Source: an uncultured Planctomycetaceae bacterium
Lineage (GTDB): Bacteria; Planctomycetota; Planctomycetia; Pirellulales; Pirellulaceae
Length of the DNA: 19,958 bases
Direction of reading: 5' to 3'
Assembly: GCA_903921945.1 (NCBI GenBank)
Contig: CAIXSC010000942.1
Coordinates: 1-19,958, forward strand
Shown here piece by piece: positions 7,569 through 14,141 of the stretch (within the stretch, counting starts at the first letter, position 1; the number at the start of each line of letters is the position of its first letter). The position numbers and the translations under genes were made by a program. Below the pieces are notes generated by a model that was not told the DNA's origin, did not search any database, and saw only the letters and a program-made list of their open reading frames with translations.

Positions 7569-7793
7569 CTAGGACTTCACGCAATCGTTGCCATCGTCAT
7601 CCGCGGGCGGAGCATGCGTGCCGTTGTCGCCATTGCGTTTGATCGCATCGAACACTTCGCGGCGATGGACCGGCACCTCCTTAGGTGCTTCGATGCCCAA
7701 TCGCACTTTGTCGCCGCGAATCTCGACGACGACGACTGTGATCTCGTTGTTGATGACGATGCTCTCGTTCTTCTTCCGCGAAAGTACCAGCAT
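7569..7793 (-). CDS. csrA: Carbon storage regulator CsrA
   Basis: A small homodimeric RNA-binding protein that blocks or stabilises target mRNAs by binding GGA motifs in loops near ribosome-binding sites. The 74-residue sequence starts MLVLSRKKNESIVI, with the conserved LSRK(K)xE start. It continues through VVVEIRGDKVRLGIEAPKEV and has Arg44 in VPVHRREV, the key RNA-contacting residue of the family. After residue about 55 it carries an extra polar Asp/Asn-rich tail (THAPPADDDGNDCVKS), longer than the 61-residue E. coli protein. No flagellar gene or fliW is visible nearby. The ribosome-binding site AAAGGATGATCTGTC-ATG contains AAGGA, a match to the CsrA core site ANGGA, so autoregulation is possible. 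Confidence 0.96.
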   Translation of the reverse strand: MLVLSRKKNESIVINNEITVVVVEIRGDKVRLGIEAPKEVPVHRREVFDAIKRNGDNGTHAPPADDDGNDCVKS

Positions 7794-7843
7794 GACAGAT
7801 CATCCTTTCTCGATGCATTGACGCAGCGACCTTGCCCACTGAC

Positions 7844-7871
7844 AATCTATGTTTCCCAAACCCCCAGTCAA
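7844..7871 (-). promoter_or_regulatory. Candidate sigma70-type promoter for csrA
   Basis: On the minus strand TTGACT (7871-7866, 5 of 6 to TTGACA) and TAGATT (7849-7844, 4 of 6 to TATAAT) are separated by 16 nt. Transcription would start near 7837, giving a leader of about 45 nt before csrA. This reading is by eye only. Confidence 0.55.
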
Positions 7872-8187
7872 GGAAAACCGGACAAACTTTACGAAAAACA
7901 TGGCCTTTCAAAGTCGGCGGTGTTTGGGGAACGGTTTTGCGGGTTGTAACCATGGGTGGCTACCGCTTGGGTAACACGACATCCGCAGGTGCCGCCTGTG
8001 ACCAGCCGCGCGAGTCGGATCGTTGCAACTGCTTGCAGTGCATTGCTTTGAGAGACCAGGCGGCGTTCTGGCGACCATCGTCAAGTTGCCGTCGCAGGCC
8101 GGGGTTGTAGCCTGTCTTGGCCCGGATGAACTACAAGCGGTAGCCACTCCACGCCCAGCCCCCCCTCAAGAGCGTCTGCTCAATCCT
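7872..8187. other. Non-coding spacer upstream of csrA (nothing recognised)
   Basis: The 316 bp between the csrA promoter and the first palindromic repeat show no ORF with a ribosome-binding site and no RNA gene I can recognise. It is the csrA-proximal part of a spacer of nearly 790 bp that otherwise holds repeats. Confidence 0.5.
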
Positions 8188-8282
8188 CGACGGACAAGAT
8201 GTCCGTCGTACAAGGACGCATTGCCCCGAGCCGCCCGTTCAAAACCGGCACCCACTTTGTACGACGGACATCTTGTCCGTCG
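8188..8282. repeat. Palindromic repeat element with inverted palindromic ends (copy A)
   Basis: The left end (8188-8213) and right end (8257-8282) are perfect inverted copies of a 26-bp sequence. Each end is itself a palindrome: CGACGGACA, 3-nt centre (AGA or TCT), TGTCCGTCG, followed on the inner side by TACAA. The ends enclose a 43-bp centre containing CATTGCCCCGAGCCGCCCG. There are no coding features. The structure looks like a small non-autonomous REP/MITE-type element, and similar sequences are common between planctomycete genes. I inferred the class from structure and memory, not from a search. Confidence 0.75.
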
Positions 8283-8367
8283 CGATCCTGTCGAACGCGC
8301 TCCCAACCGGCCGAGCCACGCTCAACAACCGAAGTCACCGGGCGGACGCAGGTCGCGGCAGTCAGAG

Positions 8368-8459
8368 GACCACGAAGAGCACGAAGAGCACGAAGGTATC
8401 TCATAACGAAGCGTTGGCTGCCGTCTTTCATCTTCGTGCTCTTCGTGTCCTTCGTGGTC
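8368..8459. repeat. Inverted repeat built of CACGAAG(A/G) units
   Basis: The left arm (8368-8395) and right arm (8432-8459) are 28 nt each, complementary except at two positions, with a 36-nt loop. Each arm is a run of CACGAAGAG-type 9-mers. Short ORFs across it give low-complexity peptides (EDHEEHEEHEG and the mirror LRALRALRG), which are artefacts of the repeat. It sits between copies A and B of the palindromic element. Confidence 0.75.
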
Positions 8460-8510
8460 GCGCGAACTGGGGTTGCTCGACCTGCGTTCTATGGTCAACG
8501 CTCGGAGTGT

Positions 8511-8565
8511 CGACGGACAAGATGTCCGTCGTACAAGAACGCATCGCCCCGAGCCGCCCGTCCAA
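8511..8565 (+). repeat. Palindromic repeat element, one-ended copy B
   Basis: These 55 bp match 8188-8242 of copy A at 52 positions, in the same orientation. They include the 21-bp palindrome (8511-8531), TACAA and the GCCCCGAGCCGCCCG core. The inverted right end found in copy A is missing: the sequence diverges and runs into the 3' end of the DUF4405 gene within 15 bp. It is a truncated or solo copy. Confidence 0.7.
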
Positions 8566-8579
8566 CTGCGGGAGCTGGA

Positions 8580-8966
8580 TTAGTGTGGCGGGCGAATCGT
8601 CAGCACGGCGGCGCCGACACCAACACCGATGGTCGCCAGAACAGCGATGAGCAGGCCAACGCCGTAGATCGTCTGAAGCCCCTCGTCGACGCGGCGTTTG
8701 CGATCACGCGACAGATGGCTGGCGAGCACGCCGCATACCCATGACCAATGCAGCATGACGTGAACGACAACTCCAGCGAGCAGCGTGGCGACTAGGCCAA
8801 ATTGAAGGCCGGCCCACTGGTCGAAGTCGTATCCCCAAAGCTTCCAGCCTGTGGCGCTCGGTCCCGGCGGGAAGACAAACCGCACAACCACCGAGCTCCA
8901 TACGAGCAGAACAAAGGCGACGAGCAACGCCGCATCGAGCAAAAAATTGACGAGTGTTCGCGACAT
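8580..8966 (-). CDS. DUF4405-type small membrane protein
   Basis: A 128-residue protein with about four hydrophobic segments: residues 6-27 (VNFLLDAALLVAFVLLVWSS), about 52-73 (QWAGLQFGLVATLLAGVVVH), a short one near 74-84, and 99-122 (IYGVGLLIAVLATIGVGVGA). The central HVMLHWSWVCGV motif is typical of DUF4405 proteins. These are small membrane proteins whose paired His residues recall cytochrome b-type heme ligands, but heme binding is not established here. A GAGG lies only two bases before the ATG. Its stop is close to repeat copy B. The family call rests mainly on the HxxLHWxW motif and topology. Confidence 0.7.
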   Translation of the reverse strand: MSRTLVNFLLDAALLVAFVLLVWSSVVVRFVFPPGPSATGWKLWGYDFDQWAGLQFGLVATLLAGVVVHVMLHWSWVCGVLASHLSRDRKRRVDEGLQTIYGVGLLIAVLATIGVGVGAAVLTIRPPH

Positions 8967-9103
8967 CGCCTCAGATTACACCGCAAGCCAGCCGAGCGTC
9001 TACCAATGGCTCGGCTGGCTTTCCTCGGGCCCGCCCCGTGCTACCTGCTTCGTGCTGCCTGCTTCTTTGAGCCGGCTTCATGCTGCCCGCTCCGTTCTGC
9101 TTT

Positions 9104-9185
9104 CTGCACGCTGCTTGCTGCACGCTGCTTGCTGCAAGCTGCACGCTGCTAACACGCCAGCACCTTCACTGGGCCACCTTCACTG
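9104..9185. repeat. 14-bp-period tandem repeats between hsp20 and the DUF4405 gene
   Basis: CTGCACGCTGCTTG occurs twice in tandem (9104-9131), followed by a degenerate third copy to about 9150. A second pair, CACCTTCACTG at 9161-9171 and 9175-9185, also has a 14-bp period. The flanking 9040-9100 stretch is GCTGC-rich. The 263-bp spacer contains no ORF with protein-like composition. Confidence 0.65.
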
Positions 9186-9229
9186 CGGCATCCCGGCTGC
9201 GGACAGCTCGCTGGGGAACCCGCGTTTGG

Positions 9230-9679
9230 CTAGGCGGCGACCACTTCGACCGCTTTCGCTTTGGTGGGCTCGGTCTTGGGGATAGCGACCCTCAACACGC
9301 CTTCTTTGTACTCCGCCACGACCTTTTCGAGGTTGACGTTTTCCGGCAGAGCGACGACGCGTTTGAACTCGCCATGACGGCGTTCCACCCGCAGGTAGGT
9401 TTTTCCTTTTTCTTCCTTCTCCTCTTTCTTCTCGCCTGTGATCCACAGTTCGCGGTTGTGAAGCTCGACATGGAATTCTTCCGGCTTCATTCCCGGCAGC
9501 TCAACGGTCACTTCCAACTTCTCAGGCGTTTCCGCCACGTTGGTGCGGGGTGCGAACCCCTCGCCGCCAAACGGCCATTCCTCCATCGCGAACATCCGTT
9601 CAAAGAGTCCCGGCATTTCACGTTCAAGTTTGAACAACCCGGGCAGCCTTTCCGTCCAAGGCATCATGTTGCGGAACAT
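9230..9679 (-). CDS. Hsp20/alpha-crystallin small heat-shock protein
   Basis: An ATP-independent holdase that binds unfolding proteins in the cytoplasm as an oligomer. The 149 residues comprise a Met/Phe-rich N-terminal arm (1-43) and an alpha-crystallin domain (about 44-138) with NVAETPEKLEVTVELPGMKPEE, ITGEKKEEKE and the hallmark A-x4-GVL in AEYKEGVLRVAIPK (122-135). A short tail contains VEV (144-146) in the place of the I-x-I oligomerisation motif. The start is set by GGAAGGAG seven bases before the ATG; an internal ATG at residue 6 is less likely. It lies 131 nt downstream of the kinase-like gene on the same strand. No CIRCE or sigma32 sequence was seen, so its transcription may depend on the upstream operon. 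Confidence 0.95.
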   Translation of the reverse strand: MFRNMMPWTERLPGLFKLEREMPGLFERMFAMEEWPFGGEGFAPRTNVAETPEKLEVTVELPGMKPEEFHVELHNRELWITGEKKEEKEEKGKTYLRVERRHGEFKRVVALPENVNLEKVVAEYKEGVLRVAIPKTEPTKAKAVEVVAA

Positions 9680-9810
9680 GGCGATGCTCCTTCCAGATGG
9701 CTCAGGCCGCGTCTCCGCCGCGGACGCTCACGCGAGTCTTTCCCGCGGTCGCGACACGCCCGAAACTCATTAGTCTCCACCCTTGAATACGCCGGCCACC
9801 GCTAGCCAGT
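9680..9810. other. Spacer between the kinase-like gene and hsp20
   Basis: The 131 bp contain the hsp20 Shine-Dalgarno (minus-strand GGAAGGAG, 9687-9694). I see no intrinsic terminator and no convincing -35/-10, CIRCE or -24/-12 element, so readthrough from the upstream gene is the simplest reading. Confidence 0.4.
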
Positions 9811-11487
9811 TCATTCGACCAAACCGCTTTTTCGCACCACTTCGAGCGCCTGCCGAACCACGAAGCCGGGCGCTTCCGAGGTATCGAGTTCCACCACTCG
9901 TTCTTGATCGCGAAACGCTTCCGACTCGGCCGCCTGCCGCGTCAGCATCGACGGTAGGATTTCCGAGTCACTGGGTTCGCGCAGCGCGCGTTCGCGCACC
10001 CGCGTGCCCGCTAGCTCCAACGGGCAGTGGCAATGCAGGAACAGCAGCGACGCGCCGGCCGCGGCCGCGGCGGCTTGCAACCCCGCCCGCTGATCACGCC
10101 GCCCGTAGGTGCCGTCGACGATCACAAGCCCCCGTTCACGCAAAGCGGTCGGGAGCCGCCGCGCAAGTTCCGCGTAGACTTCGCTTCGGCGCGCCGCCGA
10201 ATAATCGCCCGCGCCAAAGCCCGCTGGGATCTCGCCCGGACGATTCACCCTCTCCTGAACTGGCGACTCGCTCCGTTCCAAAAGTCCAGGCGTCGATCGC
10301 GGCGTGTCCAAGTTATTTCGCTCGGCGCGCAGACTCAAACGAATCGAATCGGTGGAAAGCCAGACAGCCGCGAGCCGCTCCGCCAGCTGTTTGGCGACAT
10401 ACGACTTGCCGGTTCCCGAGAGGCCGCAGACGGCAATCACGCTGGGCGGCGCGACGGCCGGTATCCGCCGATCGCACCAGCGCAGGTAACGTTCGGCCAA
10501 CCGCCATGATTCCTCGGCGGCGGCGGGCGGCTGCTGCGCCGCGCGGAGGACCGCGACTTTGGCCCGAACGCTCGCACGATACACCTCGTAAAACGCCAGC
10601 AAGCCCGGTGGAGGCACGTCGTGCGCCAACGCGCAGTAGCGGTCGCGAACCCGGTATCCGGCGTCAGATCCGAACAGACAATCGCATTCGGCCGCTAAGA
10701 AACTCAGTTCATCCGCGACGTCGACCGATCGCAGTTCCGCGCTAAACTCGAGCGAGTCGATCACCACGGGGCGCGGCGCGAAGTAAATGTGTTCGGGCCG
10801 CAAATCGCCATGACCCTCGACGATACGGCCGTCGCACACGCGATGCTCCCACCATTCGGGATACAACCCCAGCAGCCTGAGCTGCGTTGCCTGGGTCCGC
10901 TCGACCAAGTCCGCTGGCAACCGCGGGATCGCGCGACGCAACGCCTCGAGGTTGTCGCGCACGTGCCGAGCGATCGAATCGTGGTACTCGGCCGCCTTGA
11001 TCGGCAACGGTGGCAGCGAAGCGTAAAAACCGGCCAACAGGCTCGTAAGCGCCTCGATGTCGCGGTCCGCGAGCATTCCCGCCTGGAGCAAGCGGTCGAG
11101 CGCCCGGTGGGCGGGCAGTCGCCGCATGCGGACCAGCCAATCGTCCACGGGGCCGTCGCCGCCAAGGCGCCGCTGGCCCCGGGCGTCGAACGTGATCGGC
11201 ACCAGGCCCAAATAGACTTGCGGCGCCAGCCGCCGGTTCAAACGCACTTCCTGCTCGCACGCCGCGTGGCGACGCTCCCGCGTGCTGAAATCGACGAACC
11301 CGAAGGCGACCGGCTTTTTCAGCTTGTAGGCGTGGCGTTCGCCGAGGAACACCCACGAAATATGCGTTTCGATGCATTGCGGCAGCGACGGCTCGCCCGG
11401 CCACGCCGCCGCCGATCGAAGGAACTCCAAGCGAGCCGCGGGCTCGTCGACAGGCTCACATTGACTGGCATAGGCAATCGCGGACAT
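9811..11487 (-). CDS. Bifunctional aminoglycoside-phosphotransferase-like / P-loop kinase-like protein
   Basis: A 558-residue two-domain protein. The N-terminal half resembles COG2187 phosphotransferases: a Lys-rich YKLKKPV strand (54-60) for ATP, the Brenner-type catalytic HGDLRPEH (226-233), and a VVIDSLEF metal-binding strand (241-248, Asp244). The C-terminal half is a COG0645-type P-loop domain with Walker A GLSGTGKS (355-362), STDSIR (378-383) and VIVDGTY (455-461), like gluconate kinase/zeta-toxin folds. The substrate is unknown. Start at the ATG 11487: GGGAGGTGGCGA precedes it, better than the GTG at 11511. Residues about 388-424 form a Pro/Ser/Glu-rich insert before AGFGAGDYS. It lies 41 nt downstream of the CBS gene. 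It shares this architecture with mycobacterial Rv2004c. Confidence 0.88.
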   Translation of the reverse strand: MSAIAYASQCEPVDEPAARLEFLRSAAAWPGEPSLPQCIETHISWVFLGERHAYKLKKPVAFGFVDFSTRERRHAACEQEVRLNRRLAPQVYLGLVPITFDARGQRRLGGDGPVDDWLVRMRRLPAHRALDRLLQAGMLADRDIEALTSLLAGFYASLPPLPIKAAEYHDSIARHVRDNLEALRRAIPRLPADLVERTQATQLRLLGLYPEWWEHRVCDGRIVEGHGDLRPEHIYFAPRPVVIDSLEFSAELRSVDVADELSFLAAECDCLFGSDAGYRVRDRYCALAHDVPPPGLLAFYEVYRASVRAKVAVLRAAQQPPAAAEESWRLAERYLRWCDRRIPAVAPPSVIAVCGLSGTGKSYVAKQLAERLAAVWLSTDSIRLSLRAERNNLDTPRSTPGLLERSESPVQERVNRPGEIPAGFGAGDYSAARRSEVYAELARRLPTALRERGLVIVDGTYGRRDQRAGLQAAAAAAGASLLFLHCHCPLELAGTRVRERALREPSDSEILPSMLTRQAAESEAFRDQERVVELDTSEAPGFVVRQALEVVRKSGLVE

Positions 11488-11528
11488 TCGCCACCTCCCG
11501 CGCTGTCGCACCGACTTCGGTCTTCGCG

Positions 11529-11987
11529 TTACTCCGCGACCGCCGACGAACGGCCCAACGCTTTGAGGATATCCATGGTGCTGATGATTCCCCGTGGCCG
11601 CCCATGGCGGTCAATCACGGGCAGGTGATGCACATGTTGAGCTGCCATGACACGCGCGGCCTCCGCCACCGACGACTGTTCATCGATCGCTTGAATGGCG
11701 GGCGTCATGTGCGTGGCGGCCACGTCGTCCGGTTTCCACTCGGGAGGCGACTGGTGCGGCGCCGAACCGCCATTGACCAGCGCCGCGTCCCGCTTGAGAA
11801 AATCGACAGCGCTCAGCATTCCCACGCAGACGCCGTGTTCGTCCACCACTGGCAATGTGGAAAGCTCGTGACGCACCAGCAGCCGCGCGACCTCCGACAT
11901 CCGCTGCCGAGCGACCGTCTTCACGACATCGGTCGACATGACGTCGCGAACAAGGAGCGTCCGCAGGCTTTCCCGAGCGGCATCCAT
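11529..11987 (-). CDS. Two-CBS-domain protein
   Basis: A 152-residue stand-alone CBS pair. CBS1 (about 14-68) includes VRDVMSTDVVKTVARQRMSE and LSTLPVVDEHGVCVGMLSAVDFL. CBS2 (about 91-145) includes ATHMTPAIQAIDEQSSVAEA and VHHLPVIDRHGRPRGIISTMDIL. Such Bateman modules often bind adenine nucleotides and act as energy sensors. Size and layout are like mycobacterial Hrp1 (Rv2626c), although no zinc site is claimed here. AAGGGGA lies before the ATG. It is the first gene of a minus-strand set with the kinase-like gene and probably hsp20. A sigma54-type promoter sequence lies about 75 nt upstream, next to a divergent sigma54-activator gene. Confidence 0.93.
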   Translation of the reverse strand: MDAARESLRTLLVRDVMSTDVVKTVARQRMSEVARLLVRHELSTLPVVDEHGVCVGMLSAVDFLKRDAALVNGGSAPHQSPPEWKPDDVAATHMTPAIQAIDEQSSVAEAARVMAAQHVHHLPVIDRHGRPRGIISTMDILKALGRSSAVAE

Positions 11988-12456
11988 TGACTTCCCCTTA
12001 TGTAATCAGCCCCGTCGGTCCGTTCCATGTAGCCAACCCGAGATCCATCGACAGCGTTACCGCAATTGCTGGGCCAAAGTGGTTGCCGGGGATTTCCCGA
12101 CACCTCTCCCGTGGGCGCTGGACAACCCTGACCGAAAACCGAAAAAGTCGTTAGACTTCCGTAATACAGCCTTGCCGCCGCATTCCCACCATCGCGGGAG
12201 TGGCGGACGGCGGAACGGCTGCCGCCGCGAATTGTGCGAACCCGCACGCCGCGGCGCTCCCGGGAGCGCGCGTTTCGGAACACGAATCGCTCCCAAAGCC
12301 AGTTGGCCGGGGCTCGGCGATCGAAGCCACAAGACCAAGTGCCATGAGATCAAGTGCCACAAGATCGGCGCTGCGAGGCCAGCGTCACGCGGCCGATGCC
12401 ATGCGGTTTGACTCGACGAGCGACCGCGGAACGGGAACGATACAGGAGGCGCAACC
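11988..12456. other. Divergent regulatory region between the CBS gene and the NtrC-type regulator
   Basis: A 469-bp non-coding region. It contains the -24/-12 candidate (listed separately) and three dyads that could be upstream activator sites: AAGTC-GTTA-GACTT (12145-12158), GTGCG-AACC-CGCAC (12234-12247), and the perfect 16-bp palindrome GCGCTCCCGGGAGCGC (12254-12269). A 15-bp unit is repeated about three times at 12326-12370 (GCCACAAGACCAAGT and variants). Short ORFs here have no ribosome-binding site and look random. No sigma70 promoter for the regulator was convincing. Confidence 0.5.
12061..12077 (-). promoter_or_regulatory. Candidate sigma54 (-24/-12) promoter for the CBS-kinase-hsp20 genes
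   Basis: The minus-strand sequence TTGGCCCAGCAATTGCG matches the sigma54 consensus YTGGCACGRNNNTTGCW well: TTGGC at -24, TTGC at -12, and exactly 10 nt between the invariant GG and GC. The A of GGCAC is C here and the final W is G. Transcription would start near 12051, giving a leader of about 63 nt to the CBS start at 11987. The divergent neighbour encodes the matching class of activator. Confidence 0.6.
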
Positions 12457-13836
12457 ATGAGCACCGCGACAGCTTTATCCTTGCTGATTGTGGACGACGA
12501 CAGCGAGTTCCGCGGGCTGCTCGTCCGCCGCTTCGCCCAGCGCGGCTACCATGTCGAGCAAGCGGGCAGTGGCGAACAGGCTCTGGATGCGCTGCAGCGC
12601 CGCGAGTTCGATGTCGCCTTGTTCGACATGATGATGCCCGGCATGTCCGGACTCGCTCTCCTCGAAACGCTCAAAGCCCAGCGTTCCGAATGTGAAGTGA
12701 TCATGCTCACCGGCCAGGCGACCGTTGAAACGGCGGTGGCGGCGATGAAAGCGGGGGCCTACGACTACCTCACCAAACCATTCCCGCTCCGCGATCTCGA
12801 ACTGCTTGTGGAGAAGGCCCGCGACCACCACCGACTAGCGAAGGAAAACCAACAGCTTCGGCAACTGCTCGCCCGCAGCCAATCCGGTCCCGAGTTGATC
12901 GGCGAGTCGACTGCGATGCAGGAGGTGTACCGGTTGATCGAACGGGCTGGGCCGAGCGAGCGCGCGATCCTCATCCAGGGCGAAAGCGGCACCGGCAAAG
13001 AGCTCGTCGCCCGCGCCCTGCATCGACGCAGCCCCCGGCATGATAAGCCGATGGTCATCATCAACTGCGCCGCCTTGCCGGAAACGCTGCTCGAAAGCGA
13101 ACTGTTCGGACACGAGAAGGGGGCGTTCACCGGCGCGGTCAGTTCCAAGCCTGGACTGTTTGAAGTGGCCGATGGCGGCACGCTGTTCATCGACGAAATC
13201 GGCGAGATGCCAGGCTCCCTGCAGGCCAAGCTCCTGCGAGTGCTCGAAGACGGCTCGCTCCGCCGCATCGGCTCGATCAAGGAACGCCGTGTGAATGTCC
13301 GGTTGCTGGCCGCGACCAACCGCAATCTTTCGGCCGAGGTGGCTGCTGGCCGGTTTCGCGAGGACCTGTTTTATCGGATCAACGTGATGTCGCTGGAGCT
13401 GCCGCCGCTGCGCGAACGGGGCGGCGACATCCCTCTCTTGATCGATCATTTTCTCGGCGCGGATTGGGAGATTGAGGACGACGCGCTGACGACGTTGGAA
13501 CGTTACCACTGGCCGGGCAATGTCCGCCAACTGATCAACGCCTTGGAGCGGGCCAAGATCATGGCGGACGACCAGTTCATTCGACGGCAGGATTTGCCGC
13601 GTGAAGTTCAATCGCGCGAAGGCAAGCCCGCGCCCGCCCCTGAACCGCCGCTCGGCGACGATCTGGCGTCGATCGAACGCGGCAAGGTCGTCGAAGTGTT
13701 GCGACGAATGAGCGGCAACAAGACCCGCGCCGCGAAAGCCCTCGGCATTGACCGCCGCAAACTCTACCGTCTCGTCGAAAAATACTCGATCCAAACGGCT
13801 GAGATTCGCGGCGACAGCCAGCCCAGCGGTGGCTAA
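12457..13836 (+). CDS. NtrC-family sigma54-dependent response regulator
   Basis: A 459-residue three-domain activator. The receiver domain (8-122) has acidic DDD at 13-15, the phosphoacceptor Asp57 in ALFDMMMPG, and Lys107 in LTKPF. The AAA+ domain (about 146-372) has Walker A GESGTGKE (175-182), the sigma54-contacting GAFTGA loop (222-227), Walker B TLFIDEI (242-248) and the Arg-finger region RFREDLFYRI (299-308). The C-terminal Fis-type helix-turn-helix (about 408-442) includes NKTRAAKALGIDRRKLYRLV. AGGAGG lies seven bases before the ATG. Activity predicts ATP-driven opening of sigma54 promoters after phosphorylation. No partner histidine kinase is in the window. Its divergent position from a gene with a -24/-12 sequence suggests that operon as a target. 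Confidence 0.96.
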   Translation: MSTATALSLLIVDDDSEFRGLLVRRFAQRGYHVEQAGSGEQALDALQRREFDVALFDMMMPGMSGLALLETLKAQRSECEVIMLTGQATVETAVAAMKAGAYDYLTKPFPLRDLELLVEKARDHHRLAKENQQLRQLLARSQSGPELIGESTAMQEVYRLIERAGPSERAILIQGESGTGKELVARALHRRSPRHDKPMVIINCAALPETLLESELFGHEKGAFTGAVSSKPGLFEVADGGTLFIDEIGEMPGSLQAKLLRVLEDGSLRRIGSIKERRVNVRLLAATNRNLSAEVAAGRFREDLFYRINVMSLELPPLRERGGDIPLLIDHFLGADWEIEDDALTTLERYHWPGNVRQLINALERAKIMADDQFIRRQDLPREVQSREGKPAPAPEPPLGDDLASIERGKVVEVLRRMSGNKTRAAKALGIDRRKLYRLVEKYSIQTAEIRGDSQPSGG

Positions 13837-14141
13837 CGGGTGGCCAAAAAAAGACAGATTCCCGAGAGGAACCCAAGGGGACACGAATCTCGCGAGTTTC
13901 GAGTATGCCGCGCCGGTCATGGAGGAGAGGTGGTCGGACAGGCTTCCAGCCCCAGCCTGCCAGTACGCGGGATTGGCTGGGGCTGGACGCCCCAGCCACG
14001 TTGCGACTCGGTGATTGGAAGAAAGCGTCCCGGGCGCGGGTTATCAGGCTTTTTTTAGGTTGACACTCCGGATAGCATGAGCGCAGTTTCCTGGAGCGTC
14101 GCACTCGCGTCGTCGTGAATCTCGTCTCATCAGGGTGTCCC
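13837..14141. other. Intergenic region before the beta-helix gene
   Basis: A 305-bp spacer with a nested set of inverted repeats (13946-13997, listed separately). TTTTTTT (14050-14056) follows a weak CCCG-GGCG-CGGG stem at 14034-14045, too distant for a clear terminator. A perfect TTGACA (14060-14065) has no -10 at usual spacing. No ORF is supported. Confidence 0.4.
13946..13997. repeat. Nested inverted repeats able to form alternative hairpins
   Basis: The arm CCAGCCCCAGCC (13946-13957) is perfectly complementary to GGCTGGGGCTGG (13975-13986), with a 17-nt loop. The same central arm can instead pair with GCCCCAGCC (13989-13997) as a 9-bp stem with a 5-nt loop. The two hairpins exclude each other. 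No T run follows. It may be a dispersed genomic repeat rather than a regulatory RNA. Confidence 0.6.

Noticed and set aside
8188..8565. CRISPR array
   Set aside because: Only two full-orientation repeats plus one inverted copy, with irregular spacing and no cas genes.
8199..8744. ORFs of 120-180 codons across the csrA-DUF4405 spacer
   Set aside because: They are translations of the palindromic and CACGAAG repeats and overlap the DUF4405 gene; no ribosome-binding sites.
11488..11511. GTG start of the kinase-like protein
   Set aside because: The ATG at 11487 has a much better ribosome-binding site (GGGAGGTGG).
12303..12319. Second -24/-12-like sequence on the plus strand (TTGGCCGGGGCTCGGCG) before the regulator
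   Set aside because: GG and GC are 10 nt apart, but the TT of TTGC is missing and the sequence is simply GC-rich.
12200..12460. 86-codon plus-strand ORF before the regulator
   Set aside because: No ribosome-binding site, low-complexity Ala/Arg/Ser composition, and it overlaps the regulator start.
14060..14088. TTGACA before the beta-helix gene
   Set aside because: No -10 sequence at 15-19 nt spacing; only one of six bases matches at 17 nt.
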